DNA of 15,134 nt from Actinomycetes bacterium (GTDB lineage: Bacteria; Actinomycetota; Actinomycetes; Actinomycetales; Cellulomonadaceae). Both the position numbers and the translations under genes were made by a program. Positions 1-6,632 of the stretch are shown piece after piece (position 1 is the first letter of the stretch; every line of letters begins with the position of its first letter). The notes under the pieces were generated by a model. That model was not told the origin of the DNA, ran no database searches, and saw nothing but the letters and a program-made list of their open reading frames with translations. The DNA is taken from NCBI GenBank assembly GCA_023462275.1, contig JAEWYD010000130.1, forward strand, positions 1 to 15,134. Reading direction: 5' to 3'.

Positions 1-1
1 C

Positions 2-556
2 CGCCTGGGCGCCGCCGCGCTCGAGCTCGACGCGGCGTCCGACGGCGCGTGGTCGGCCCAGTGGCGCGCGACGGTGGCCGCCCGGCTGCCCCGGCAGGAC
101 TGGCCCGACCGCGACGTCCTCCTCACGGCCGTCGACGCGCGGACCGGCGAGCCGGTGGTCTTCGACCGCTCCAGCGGTGTCGGCCTGGCCGACGCCGTCG
201 CCGCGAGCTGCGCGAGCGGGCTCCCCTACCGGATCAGCGACGCCCGCTACCTCGACGGCGGCTTCCGCCGGAGCGCCGAGAACGCGGACCTGGCCGCGGG
301 GACGGCGCGCGTCCTGGTGCTCTCGCCCTTCGGCGGGCGCACCCTGCACCCACCGGCGTGGCGCACGGGCCTGGCGGCGCAGGTCGAGGACCTGCAGGCG
401 CGCGGCAGCCGGGTCGAGGTCGTCGGCCCCGAGCCCGACGCCGAGCGCCTCTTCGGCACCAACGCGATGGACCTGTCGCTACGCCCGGCGGCGGCCGCCG
501 CCGGCTACGCGCAGGGCCGGGGCCTGGCGCCGCGGCTCGCGGAGCTCTGGCGCTAG
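2..556 (+). CDS. Patatin-like phospholipase, C-terminal part (5' truncated by window edge)
   Basis: An open frame enters from the left edge and runs about 184 codons to a TAG at 554-556. The visible part contains YLDGGFRRSAENADLA. Its DGG is the conserved Asp of the Ser-Asp dyad in patatin-like (bacterial lipase/phospholipase A2-like) hydrolases, followed by the usual strand and the phrase VLVLSPFGG. The GxSxG serine motif and oxyanion loop would lie upstream, outside the window. In the family these enzymes hydrolyse acyl esters of lipids in the cytoplasm or at the membrane. No signal or membrane segment is visible in this part. The GTG at 74 is internal, because the frame reads in coding style from position 2. 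The gene converges on the beta-helix gene with only 10 bp between stops and no room for a separate terminator. Family assignment is fairly sure; substrate is unknown. Confidence 0.8.
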   Translation, partial: RLGAAALELDAASDGAWSAQWRATVAARLPRQDWPDRDVLLTAVDARTGEPVVFDRSSGVGLADAVAASCASGLPYRISDARYLDGGFRRSAENADLAAGTARVLVLSPFGGRTLHPPAWRTGLAAQVEDLQARGSRVEVVGPEPDAERLFGTNAMDLSLRPAAAAAGYAQGRGLAPRLAELWR

Positions 557-566
557 CGACCGGAGG

Positions 567-1664
567 TCAGGGCCGGGCCGCGCACACGACGCCGACGCAC
601 TGCGGCGACGTCGTGTTGCCGCGGGCCACGTTGCCCCCGCCGTCGACGGCGTCGGCCACGTCGATGCCGCGCCCGTGGTTCCGCACGGCTGTGTTGTGCG
701 CGACCGTGGTGATGCCCGCGCCGGTACCGGTGATGCCGGCGCCGCCGTTGTCGATCGCGACGTTGCCGGTGATGTCGATCTGGCCGATCGGGTCCCACAC
801 CCGGAAGGTCAGGCCGGCCTCGGCGTTGCGACGGAACTCGTTGCCGGTCACGGTCACCGCGTTCGGGCCGACCCCGGCGGTGGAGACCTCGATCAGCGCG
901 CCGATCCGGCAGCCGACGAAGTGGTTGCCCTGGACGGTCGTCGGGCTCGACGGCCAGCTGTCGTAGGCGTGGACGCCGATGTCGCAGTTGCGGAAGGTGT
1001 TGCGCTCGGCGACCACGTTGGCGGCGTACCCGGTGGTGACCCCGCCGCCGACGAACACCGAGTCCTGGACGGTCGCGTAGCTCTCGCTGGGCTGCTCGAC
1101 CGACGAGCGGACGAACTGGGAGCTGCGCACGGTCAGGTACGACTCGATGGGCCCGCCGGCGGTCCCGGAGTCGACGACCCGCGCGTGGTCGACCGTGAGC
1201 CGGAAGGCGAGCATCTCCAGGACGCCCTGGGCGAACCACACGCGGTTGTTCCGCACGGTGAGGTCGGCGAGCGTCACGGCCGCCACGTTGCTCCCGGCCA
1301 CCGCGGCGTCGAAGCCCCGGATCTGCCCGTTGCGCACGACGACGGAGCCCCCCACGGTCTCGTCGACGCGCACGTCCACGCCCACCCCGGTGCCGTCGCC
1401 AACGACGGCGTGGCCGCCCAGGTCGAGCGTGATGGTCTGCGCGGGGTTGCTCGGGACGACGGTGATCGCGGTGCCGGAGCACCGGAGGTTGGCCGGCAGC
1501 GTGTAGTCCGCCGTGACGGTGATCCCGCACGCCGGCGCCTGAGCCCGCCCGTGCGCCTGCGCGGGGAGGGCGACCGCCGTCGCGGCCGTCGCGAGCAGGG
1601 CCGCGGTCACCGCTCGAACCGTGGTGCGTGCGTGGTGCGTCGTCCGTCGTGCCATGACAGCCAT
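567..1664 (-). CDS. Secreted right-handed parallel beta-helix protein
   Basis: 365 aa. A basic N-terminus and hydrophobic stretch (about residues 17-35) end in LPAQA/HG, a good signal peptidase I site, so the protein is exported. The mature part starts with the pattern C46..ITVTADYTL..LRC62.G...ITLDLGGHAVVGDG. This is the classic first coil of actinobacterial right-handed beta-helix (pectate-lyase-like fold, NosD/Beta_helix type) proteins. From about residue 105 to 350 short strands alternate with N-rich turns (VTVTGNEFRRN, IDITGNVAIDNG, TVAHNTAVRNHG). The C-terminus has a Cys pair (C356, C361) that probably closes the last coil. No catalytic residue set of a known lyase or hydrolase family is recognised, so polysaccharide binding or cleavage is only suggested by fold and by the neighbouring xylanases. 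ATG 1664 has GGA about 6 nt upstream; ATG 1655 is an alternative start. A candidate LacI-type operator lies about 100 bp upstream. Confidence 0.82.
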   Translation of the reverse strand: MAVMARRTTHHARTTVRAVTAALLATAATAVALPAQAHGRAQAPACGITVTADYTLPANLRCSGTAITVVPSNPAQTITLDLGGHAVVGDGTGVGVDVRVDETVGGSVVVRNGQIRGFDAAVAGSNVAAVTLADLTVRNNRVWFAQGVLEMLAFRLTVDHARVVDSGTAGGPIESYLTVRSSQFVRSSVEQPSESYATVQDSVFVGGGVTTGYAANVVAERNTFRNCDIGVHAYDSWPSSPTTVQGNHFVGCRIGALIEVSTAGVGPNAVTVTGNEFRRNAEAGLTFRVWDPIGQIDITGNVAIDNGGAGITGTGAGITTVAHNTAVRNHGRGIDVADAVDGGGNVARGNTTSPQCVGVVCAARP

Positions 1665-1760
1665 CCCCGTTCCGTGGTGAACGCCCCCTGGGGTCGGGCC
1701 GCGCCGCCCCGTGGCGGGCTGGCGCCCGCCGACGATGCTGAGATTGTCTTTTGCGCCGGC

Positions 1761-1774
1761 TGTGAGCGCTACCA
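1761..1774. promoter_or_regulatory. Candidate LacI-family operator (CebR/CelR-like) upstream of the beta-helix gene
   Basis: TGTGAGCGCTACCA is an imperfect 14-bp palindrome centred on AGCGCT. It differs from the CebR/CelR box TGGGAGCGCTCCCA of Streptomyces and Thermobifida at positions 3, 11 and 12 and has the LacI-type central CG. It sits in a locally AT-rich island (about 1738-1790) about 100 bp before the minus-strand start at 1664, where a promoter is expected. Assignment rests on sequence resemblance only. Confidence 0.45.
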
Positions 1775-1799
1775 GTTCGGGGAAAAATCATGGAGCGAC

Positions 1800-1838
1800 G
1801 CCCCGTGGGGCGGAGCCGACGGCTCCGCCCCACGGGGC
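1800..1838 (-). terminator. Strong hairpin terminator after the multidomain xylanase
   Basis: CCCCGTGGGGCGGAGCCG at 1801-1818 is followed, after a single A, by its exact reverse complement at 1820-1837, with one more G-C pair outside. In practice this gives about 16-17 bp of stem with a tight loop. It starts 23 bp past the xylanase stop at 1861. On the minus strand a run of five T (1784-1788) follows about 12 nt after the stem, so it may act as an intrinsic terminator. It insulates the downstream beta-helix gene. Confidence 0.75.
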
Positions 1839-1860
1839 CTCGGTGACGAGCAGGCCCCGC

Positions 1861-3789
1861 CTACGGGCGCGGCGGCCACTGCGGCCGCGGCTGGAGCGCC
1901 GCGATCGCGGCGGCCAGCGCGTCGGTCACCGCGTTCACGCGGGCCTGCGGAGCGCCGCGCTGCAGGACCGCGGTCGCCTGGTGCAGCGTCGCCCGCACCG
2001 CCGCGGCGCTACGGACCGTGTACTGGCGCAGGTCCAGGCCGGTCGCCTGGGCCACCGTCGCCTCCAGGGCGGAGGTGTCCGTGATCGGCCCGCGCACGCC
2101 GAGCCAGCGCTCCGGGTTGGCGACCGCCGCCGCGCCGAGCTTCTCCGAGAAGTCGCTGTTGAAGATCAGCGGGTTGTGGGTGGACCGCCAGCTGAGCTGG
2201 TCGGTGAGCCCCCAGAAGGTCACCCGGTTGATGTCCGTCGAGTACTTCTTGTAGACGGCGAAGTACTCGGCGAACCGCTGCGCCTGGATCTTCTCCAGCT
2301 CGGCGCGGTTGGTGATCTTGCCGACCCAGTAGGTGAACCCGTCCCGCGAGATCCGGTCCTTGACCGAGGGGTCGGTGAGGTCGCGGTAGAGGCTGCGGTC
2401 GTCGCCCTCGGGCTGGCCGTTCCACGCCTCCCACACCTGCAGGTCGAGCTCGCTGATGCTGGCCGTGAAGCCGGCGTCGGTGATGAGCTGGAGCGACCGC
2501 TCCACCGAGGCGTCGTCGGAGCAGGCGCCCGGCTGCCACTCGGCCGCGGCGTCGTTGACCAGGTCCGGCAGGCGCGTCTTGTCCGAGCACGCGAAGGCGG
2601 GCGTCTGGTTGATGTAGTTGTGCGACTGCATGCCGATGGACTCGACCAGCGGCCGGGGGTCTTCGGGGTGCTCGGCGGCGTACCGGGCGTTGAGGTCCTT
2701 GGCCATCGCGATGATCGCCTCGGCCTTGCCCTCCGACTGGAAGACGTTGAAGTCGTTGTACTCGAGCCGGGTCTCCGGGCCGTACTGGCGCGCGAACACG
2801 AACGCGTCGTACAGGAAGTCCGACGGCGTCTCGCCCTTGCTGGCGTCAGCGCCGTTGGCGTACGCGCGGTACCAGAGCGAGAAGCCGCCGTTCGGGCCGC
2901 CGCGCAGGTAGTCACGCCAGTCCTGCGTCGCCGGGTCGAACTCGGCGAGGCCGTCGACGAACGCCTCGTTGACGACGTCCCAGGACTCCACGCGACCGGA
3001 GAAGTGCGTCAGCACCTCGCGGATGTAGCGCTCCATGTTGGCCTTGGCCTGGGCGCGCGTGCCGCCCGTGTCGCCGCTGTTGATGCGCGCCGGCGACTGG
3101 CCGTGCCACACGAGCACGTGGCCGTGCACCTTCATGCCCCGCGCGAGCGTCTGGTCGACGAACGCGTCGGCGGTGTCCCACGTGAAGGTGAACGCGCCGG
3201 TCACCGGGTCGATGTTGTCGTTCGGCAGCAGCTGGTCCGGCTTCATCGTGTTCTCGGCGGTCATGATGCTGTAGTGCCGCGCGACGGTCGCCGAGCTGGG
3301 CGAGCCGTCGGCGTAGGTCGCCGGGCTCGACCAGATGTTGCCGACGTCGAAGTAGTCGCGGTAGGCGTCCTTGAGCGGGGCCATCTGCGGCCGGAACGAG
3401 GTCTCGAGGTCGACGGCGCCGGCCGGCATCGTGAACGTGGCGACGCGTGCGCCGATCCAGCCGAGCTCGTCGGACGTCCAGCCGCCCCACACCTGGTGCG
3501 GCGCCGGCGTCGCGGTCAGCGTCACCGTGTCGCCCGGGGCGTAGCAGCCCTGCCCGGTGACGACACCGCCCCGGGCGGGGTGGATGTCGACCCGGTACGT
3601 GCCGTCCTGGCAGTGCCCCGGTCCGGGGCCGTGGCCCGGGCCGTGCGCCTGCGCCGGAGCGGCGAACCCGGCGGCCGCGAACACGGCCGTCACACCCGCC
3701 GCCACCCATCGCGCCGCCCGCCTCCGGTCGCCGCGTCCCTCCGTCACCAGCGCGCCGTCACGTCGTCGTGAGCTACGCCCCATGATCAT
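1861..3789 (-). CDS. Secreted multidomain GH10 endo-1,4-beta-xylanase (InlB-like module + GH10 + FIVAR-like module)
   Basis: 642 aa. The signal peptide covers about residues 26-48 (ending APAQA/HG), followed by a His/Gly/Pro-rich linker (49-59). Residues about 64-134 form an InlB B-repeat-like beta module (GGVVTGQGCYAPGDTVTLTA; ATFTMPAGAVDLETSF). The GH10 domain spans about 138-562, with early motif ENTMKP, substrate-site HVLVWHGQSP, acid/base E275 in WDVVNEAF and nucleophile E447 in SELDLQVW. C401 and C423 lie in an extra loop and may form a disulfide. Residues about 573-633 resemble a FIVAR three-helix module. The enzyme would cleave the xylan backbone outside the cell. Start 3789 is chosen because GGAGAGG lies 5-6 nt upstream; ATG 3783 is the alternative. 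The frame stays open far upstream (to 5256) but does not code there. The gene has its own promoter region and a terminator on each side. No standard carbohydrate-binding module is seen. Confidence 0.93.
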   Translation of the reverse strand: MIMGRSSRRRDGALVTEGRGDRRRAARWVAAGVTAVFAAAGFAAPAQAHGPGHGPGPGHCQDGTYRVDIHPARGGVVTGQGCYAPGDTVTLTATPAPHQVWGGWTSDELGWIGARVATFTMPAGAVDLETSFRPQMAPLKDAYRDYFDVGNIWSSPATYADGSPSSATVARHYSIMTAENTMKPDQLLPNDNIDPVTGAFTFTWDTADAFVDQTLARGMKVHGHVLVWHGQSPARINSGDTGGTRAQAKANMERYIREVLTHFSGRVESWDVVNEAFVDGLAEFDPATQDWRDYLRGGPNGGFSLWYRAYANGADASKGETPSDFLYDAFVFARQYGPETRLEYNDFNVFQSEGKAEAIIAMAKDLNARYAAEHPEDPRPLVESIGMQSHNYINQTPAFACSDKTRLPDLVNDAAAEWQPGACSDDASVERSLQLITDAGFTASISELDLQVWEAWNGQPEGDDRSLYRDLTDPSVKDRISRDGFTYWVGKITNRAELEKIQAQRFAEYFAVYKKYSTDINRVTFWGLTDQLSWRSTHNPLIFNSDFSEKLGAAAVANPERWLGVRGPITDTSALEATVAQATGLDLRQYTVRSAAAVRATLHQATAVLQRGAPQARVNAVTDALAAAIAALQPRPQWPPRP

Positions 3790-3816
3790 CAGTTCCTCTC
3801 CGGTTCGCCGTGCATC

Positions 3817-3828
3817 TACATCGATGTA
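3817..3828. promoter_or_regulatory. Perfect 12-bp palindrome in the promoter region of the multidomain xylanase
   Basis: TACATCGATGTA is a perfect palindrome with central CG, 28 bp upstream of the xylanase ATG at 3789, within a stretch (about 3785-3870) clearly richer in A/T than its surroundings. Nearby, the minus strand carries CGAAAGTTGCTTC (3849-3861), a half match to the CGAAA-N-TTTCG element known upstream of some Streptomyces xylanase genes. The position suits an operator over the transcription start; the binding protein is unknown. Confidence 0.4.
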
Positions 3829-3940
3829 CTTCCGAGCGAGCGAGACAGAAGCAACTTTCGGGGGATTGGGCGACACCGTAGGGACGGCCGACGGGGGCGT
3901 CAAGGCTCGCCGGCGCAGACGCCCACGGCGCCCGGACGCA

Positions 3941-3980
3941 CCGATGGCGCGCAGACCCGGGAGGGCCCACGCGCCATCGG
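3941..3980 (-). terminator. Hairpin terminator after the single-domain xylanase
   Basis: The arms CCGATGGCGCG (3941-3951) and CGCGCCATCGG (3970-3980) are exact reverse complements, giving an 11-bp stem with an 18-nt loop that itself contains GGGCCC. The hairpin begins 18 bp past the TAA at 3999 of the xylanase gene. There is no clear T-run, as is common in high-GC actinobacteria. Confidence 0.65.
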
Positions 3981-3998
3981 CTGCGGCTCGGGGGGTCG

Positions 3999-5156
3999 TT
4001 ACCGGTTCAGGCCCGGCGCGGTCCGCGGGGACTTGCCCGGGGTCGCGTCGGTGAGGGTGTCGAGCAGCGCGTAGTAGGCCGGCTTCTTCTCGTAGTCGCC
4101 GGTCATGATCGTCGCGTAGCCCTCGGGGAACACGCCCGGCACCCAGGAGCGCGCGTCGTCGAAGCCCCAGACCGTGAAGCTCGTGCAGGACGGGACGTTG
4201 AGGCAGGCCTGCAGCATGGCGTCGTACCGCTGCGCCTGGAGCGTGATCTGGTCGGCGGTGGGCTGGCCGTCGTCGCCGAGCGGCATGCGGACGTCCGCCT
4301 CCGTGACCGCCACCTGCAGGCCGAGCGCGGCGAAGCGCTCGAAGTTGGCCTGGATCGTGTCGTCGAAGCCGTACTGCAGGCTCAGGTGACCCTGCGCGCC
4401 GAAGCCGCCCAGCGGGACGCCGTCGGCCAGGAGCTCCTTGGCGAGCGCGTAGTACGCGTCCGTCTTGGTGTTGATGCCCTCGGCGTTGTAGTCGTTGAGG
4501 AAGAGGACCGCCTGCGGGTCGGCCGCGTGCGCCCAGCGGAACGCGTCGCCGATGAGGGCGACCGGGTCGTCCGCGCAGGCCTTGAGGAACGGGTTGGCCT
4601 CGGTGCGCAGGCGCACGCCGCCGTTGTCCCACTCGTCCTGGAAGATCTCGTTGGCGACGTCCCACTGGTAGATCTCGCCGGCGTAGCGGCCGACGACGGT
4701 CGTGATGTGGTCCTTGAGGACCGCGCGGGCCTCGTCGCAGGTCCAGGACGCGCTGGCGTCGGTCACCCACTGCGGGTTCTGGCTGTGCCAGAGCAGGGTG
4801 TGCCCGCGCACCTCCATGCCGTTGGCCTGCGCGAACGCGACGACGGCGTCGGCGCCGGAGAAGTCGTAGACGCCGGGCTCGGGGTGAACCTCGGCCCACT
4901 TCATGTCGTTCTCGGGCGTGATCGAGCTGAACTCCGAGGCCAGGATCTGCTGGAACTGCGTGGGGTGCTTCTTGTCGTAGCCGACCAGGTCGCGCTGGCC
5001 CCAGACGGCGGTGCCGACCTCGAGGTCGCGGGGGGCCTCGCTGCGCAGCGTGGGCTCTGGACGTGCCGCCTGGGCCGCCGGCACCGACAGCGCGATGGCC
5101 GCGAGCGCCGACGCGGCGACAGCAGCGACCCGCCGCAGGGTTGATGGATGGGACAT
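3999..5156 (-). CDS. Secreted single-domain GH10 endo-1,4-beta-xylanase
   Basis: 385 aa. The signal peptide is residues 1-30 (RR near the N-terminus, hydrophobic AAVAASALAAIALSV, cleavage near AAQA/ARP). The remainder is one GH10 domain of usual length: SSITPENDMKW (about 77-87), HTLLWHSQNPQW, acid/base E170 in QWDVANEIF, NDYNAEG at 221-227, and nucleophile E286 in AVTEADVRM. A C-terminal VWGFDDARSWVPG loop carries the conserved aromatic of the glycone subsites. It would cut xylan outside the cell. The start at 5156 has GGAGAGGA about 6 nt upstream. An in-frame ATG at 5201 would add 15 residues without a ribosome site and is rejected. The gene lies upstream of the larger xylanase on the same strand, but a hairpin and 209 bp separate them. 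With no binding module, it is probably the enzyme for soluble or released xylan. Confidence 0.94.
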   Translation of the reverse strand: MSHPSTLRRVAAVAASALAAIALSVPAAQAARPEPTLRSEAPRDLEVGTAVWGQRDLVGYDKKHPTQFQQILASEFSSITPENDMKWAEVHPEPGVYDFSGADAVVAFAQANGMEVRGHTLLWHSQNPQWVTDASASWTCDEARAVLKDHITTVVGRYAGEIYQWDVANEIFQDEWDNGGVRLRTEANPFLKACADDPVALIGDAFRWAHAADPQAVLFLNDYNAEGINTKTDAYYALAKELLADGVPLGGFGAQGHLSLQYGFDDTIQANFERFAALGLQVAVTEADVRMPLGDDGQPTADQITLQAQRYDAMLQACLNVPSCTSFTVWGFDDARSWVPGVFPEGYATIMTGDYEKKPAYYALLDTLTDATPGKSPRTAPGLNR

Positions 5157-5240
5157 CGTCGTTCCTCTCCAGTCGAGGCCCGGGCGCCCCACGCCGACCA
5201 TCCGACCCGGCCGGGGTGAAGGGAGGGCGACCCGGACGTC

Positions 5241-5273
5241 GATAACGATTTACCACGCTCTACAACGTGGCAA
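5241..5273 (-). promoter_or_regulatory. Candidate promoter and operator of the single-domain xylanase
   Basis: This is a short AT-rich island upstream of the xylanase start at 5156. On the minus strand TTGCCA (5273-5268) and TAAATC (5252-5247), 15 bp apart, are possible -35 and -10 boxes; the spacing is short. GATAACGATTTAC (5241-5253) has inverted TAA/TTA arms around CGAT and resembles LacI-family operators. CCACG (5253-5257) and CGTGG (5266-5270) form a further inverted repeat. All are by eye only. Confidence 0.4.
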
Positions 5274-5311
5274 CCGGAGAGGGCTCCCTGGGAGAGGACG
5301 GCAGGCGGGTG

Positions 5312-5713
5312 CTACGCCGCCATCGCGTGCCGACGGGAGACGACCGCGCCCTCGGGCACGACGGCGTCCTCGGCCACGACGGCGCCGGGGCCGACGTGCG
5401 CCCCCGCGCCGATCTCCGCGCGCGCACCGATGCGGGCGCCCGCGCCGACGACGGCGTCGCGGCCCACGTGCACACCGCGCCCGAGCTGGGCGCGCGGCTC
5501 GACGACGGCGCCCCGCTCGACCCAGCCGTGCGAGCCGACGAAGGCGCCCGCGCCGACGCGCGCGCCCGGGTCGATCCACGCCTGGTCGCCGATCCGTGCG
5601 TCGTCCGCCACCTCAGCGTCACCGGCCACGAGACCGCCCGCCTCGCCGCGCCGGTAGCGCACGACGCGCCCGGTCTCGTCCTCGAACTCCTCGTACTTCC
5701 GCAGCATCGCCAT
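5312..5713 (-). CDS. Hexapeptide-repeat left-handed beta-helix protein
   Basis: 133 aa from ATG 5713; ATG 5722 would add three residues. No start has a strong ribosome site. After about 30 residues (MLRKYEEFEDETGRVVRYRRG, likely a short strand or helix cap) the protein consists of about 16 consecutive hexads without a break, such as DARIGD, GARVGA, GAVVEP, DAVVGA, GARIGA, GAHVGP and GAVVAE, then ends abruptly in SRRHAMAA. This predicts a left-handed parallel beta-helix of about five coils, the LbetaH fold of hexapeptide acyltransferases and gamma-carbonic anhydrases. No extruded active-site loop and no C-terminal helix are seen, so an enzymatic role is unproven; a structural or scaffolding role is possible. 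No signal peptide. It is the first gene of the minus-strand run leading into the xylanases, but its stop is 155 bp from the next start. Confidence 0.75.
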   Translation of the reverse strand: MAMLRKYEEFEDETGRVVRYRRGEAGGLVAGDAEVADDARIGDQAWIDPGARVGAGAFVGSHGWVERGAVVEPRAQLGRGVHVGRDAVVGAGARIGARAEIGAGAHVGPGAVVAEDAVVPEGAVVSRRHAMAA

Positions 5714-5856
5714 AGTGCCCATTCCAACGGGCGGCGCACATGGGATGTTCCCCGGCCGGGCCGGTCCTCAGCGTCTCCACAGGGCCCGCACCGACCGTGT
5801 TCGCGACCTTCACCCGGCCGTCACGCCCGCGTCGTCGCCGGTACGGACGGGCCGCC

Positions 5857-5862
5857 TACCGT
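5857..5862 (+). promoter_or_regulatory. Probable -10 box for a leaderless histidine phosphatase mRNA
   Basis: TACCGT fits TANNNT and ends 7 nt before the ATG at 5870. No Shine-Dalgarno sequence precedes that ATG. This spacing is the leaderless pattern common in actinobacteria. Confidence 0.5.
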
Positions 5863-5869
5863 CGCGGCC

Positions 5870-6562
5870 ATGACGACGGACGCGGCGGTCGCACCGCCCA
5901 GGACCGGGACGCTCACCCTCACGCTCGTGCGCCACGGGCGCACCTACCTCAACCAGCGCCGCCTCCTGCAGGGCTGGTCCGACTCCCCCCTGACCCGCGG
6001 CGGCCGCGACGGCGTCCGCACCACCGCCCGGCACCTGGCGCACCGGCCGTTCGTGGCCGCGTACTCCTCGCCGTCGGGCCGGGCCGTCGCGACGGCGGCC
6101 GAGATCCTGCGGCACCACGACGGCGTGCGCCTGCGCACGGACCCCGGGCTGCGGGAGTACCACTTCGGCGACTACGAGCGCCGGCACGAGTCGGTGCTCG
6201 ACCAGGTCATCGCCTGGCCGGAGCTCGTCGGCGAGATCATCACCGGCCGGCACCCGGGGCTCCCGGGCGGCGAGGACGCGGCGACCTTCGTCGGGCGGCT
6301 CCGTGTCGCGATGGAGCGGGTCGTCGCCGCGCACCCGGCGGGCGGCGAGGTGCTCGTCGTCGGGCACGGGCTCGCGCTCGGGGTGTGGCTGGCGCTCGTC
6401 GGGGACGGCGTGCTGGTGCCGCTGCCGAACGCGTCCGTCTCGCGCGCGGTGGTCGCGCCCGACGGCAGCGTGCGACTGCACGAGGTCGGCGTCGACGTGG
6501 CGGACCAGGGCGTGCTGGGCGCCCGGCCCGTGGGGCAGCCGGCGGTCGGGATGCCCGCCTGA
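5870..6562 (+). CDS. Histidine phosphatase (phosphoglycerate mutase-like) family protein
   Basis: 230 aa, the usual length for this cytoplasmic family. The catalytic RHG is at residues 21-23 (TLVRHGRTYLNQRRLLQGWSDSPLT, first 12 residues match the signature). R71 follows in SSPSGRAVATA, E96 in LREYHFGDYE is the likely proton donor, and H166 in VVGHGLALG is the second catalytic His. All four active-site residues are therefore present. The family forms a phosphohistidine intermediate and acts on sugar phosphates, nucleotides or other phosphoesters; the substrate cannot be read from sequence. The QGWSDSPLT segment is typical of the cobC/GpmB-type clade. The frame remains open upstream of 5870, but that part is non-coding in style and overlaps the hexapeptide gene on the other strand. 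A leaderless -10 box supports the chosen start. Confidence 0.9.
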   Translation: MTTDAAVAPPRTGTLTLTLVRHGRTYLNQRRLLQGWSDSPLTRGGRDGVRTTARHLAHRPFVAAYSSPSGRAVATAAEILRHHDGVRLRTDPGLREYHFGDYERRHESVLDQVIAWPELVGEIITGRHPGLPGGEDAATFVGRLRVAMERVVAAHPAGGEVLVVGHGLALGVWLALVGDGVLVPLPNASVSRAVVAPDGSVRLHEVGVDVADQGVLGARPVGQPAVGMPA

Positions 6563-6580
6563 CCGGTGCGAGCCGACCGG

Positions 6581-6608
6581 TGACCCCGGGTGGTCCCGCG
6601 CGTAGCGT
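6581..6608 (+). promoter_or_regulatory. Candidate promoter for the secreted hypothetical gene
   Basis: TGACCC (6581-6586) and TAGCGT (6603-6608) are spaced 16 bp apart. They are followed by AAAGGGG, a good ribosome site about 6 nt before ATG 6633. Two ACCGGT copies (6562-6567 and 6576-6581) just after the phosphatase stop can pair into a small hairpin. Confidence 0.4.
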
Positions 6609-6632
6609 GGTGATCACCGAAAGGGGTACGTC

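Noticed and set aside
177..3771. Long plus-strand open frames at 177-2084 and 1711-3771
   Set aside because: They lie opposite the beta-helix and GH10 genes, have shadow composition and no domain; high GC removes stop codons by chance.
3999..5201. Earlier xylanase start at ATG 5201
   Set aside because: It lacks a ribosome site and would place 15 polar residues before a normal signal peptide; GGAGAGGA precedes ATG 5156.
1861..5256. One very long minus-strand open frame that would join both xylanase loci into a single protein of over 1100 residues
   Set aside because: Only the part from 3789 codes for a recognisable protein. Upstream it is an Arg/Gly/Pro-rich shadow of the other xylanase gene read in a wrong frame, and it crosses a terminator and a promoter.
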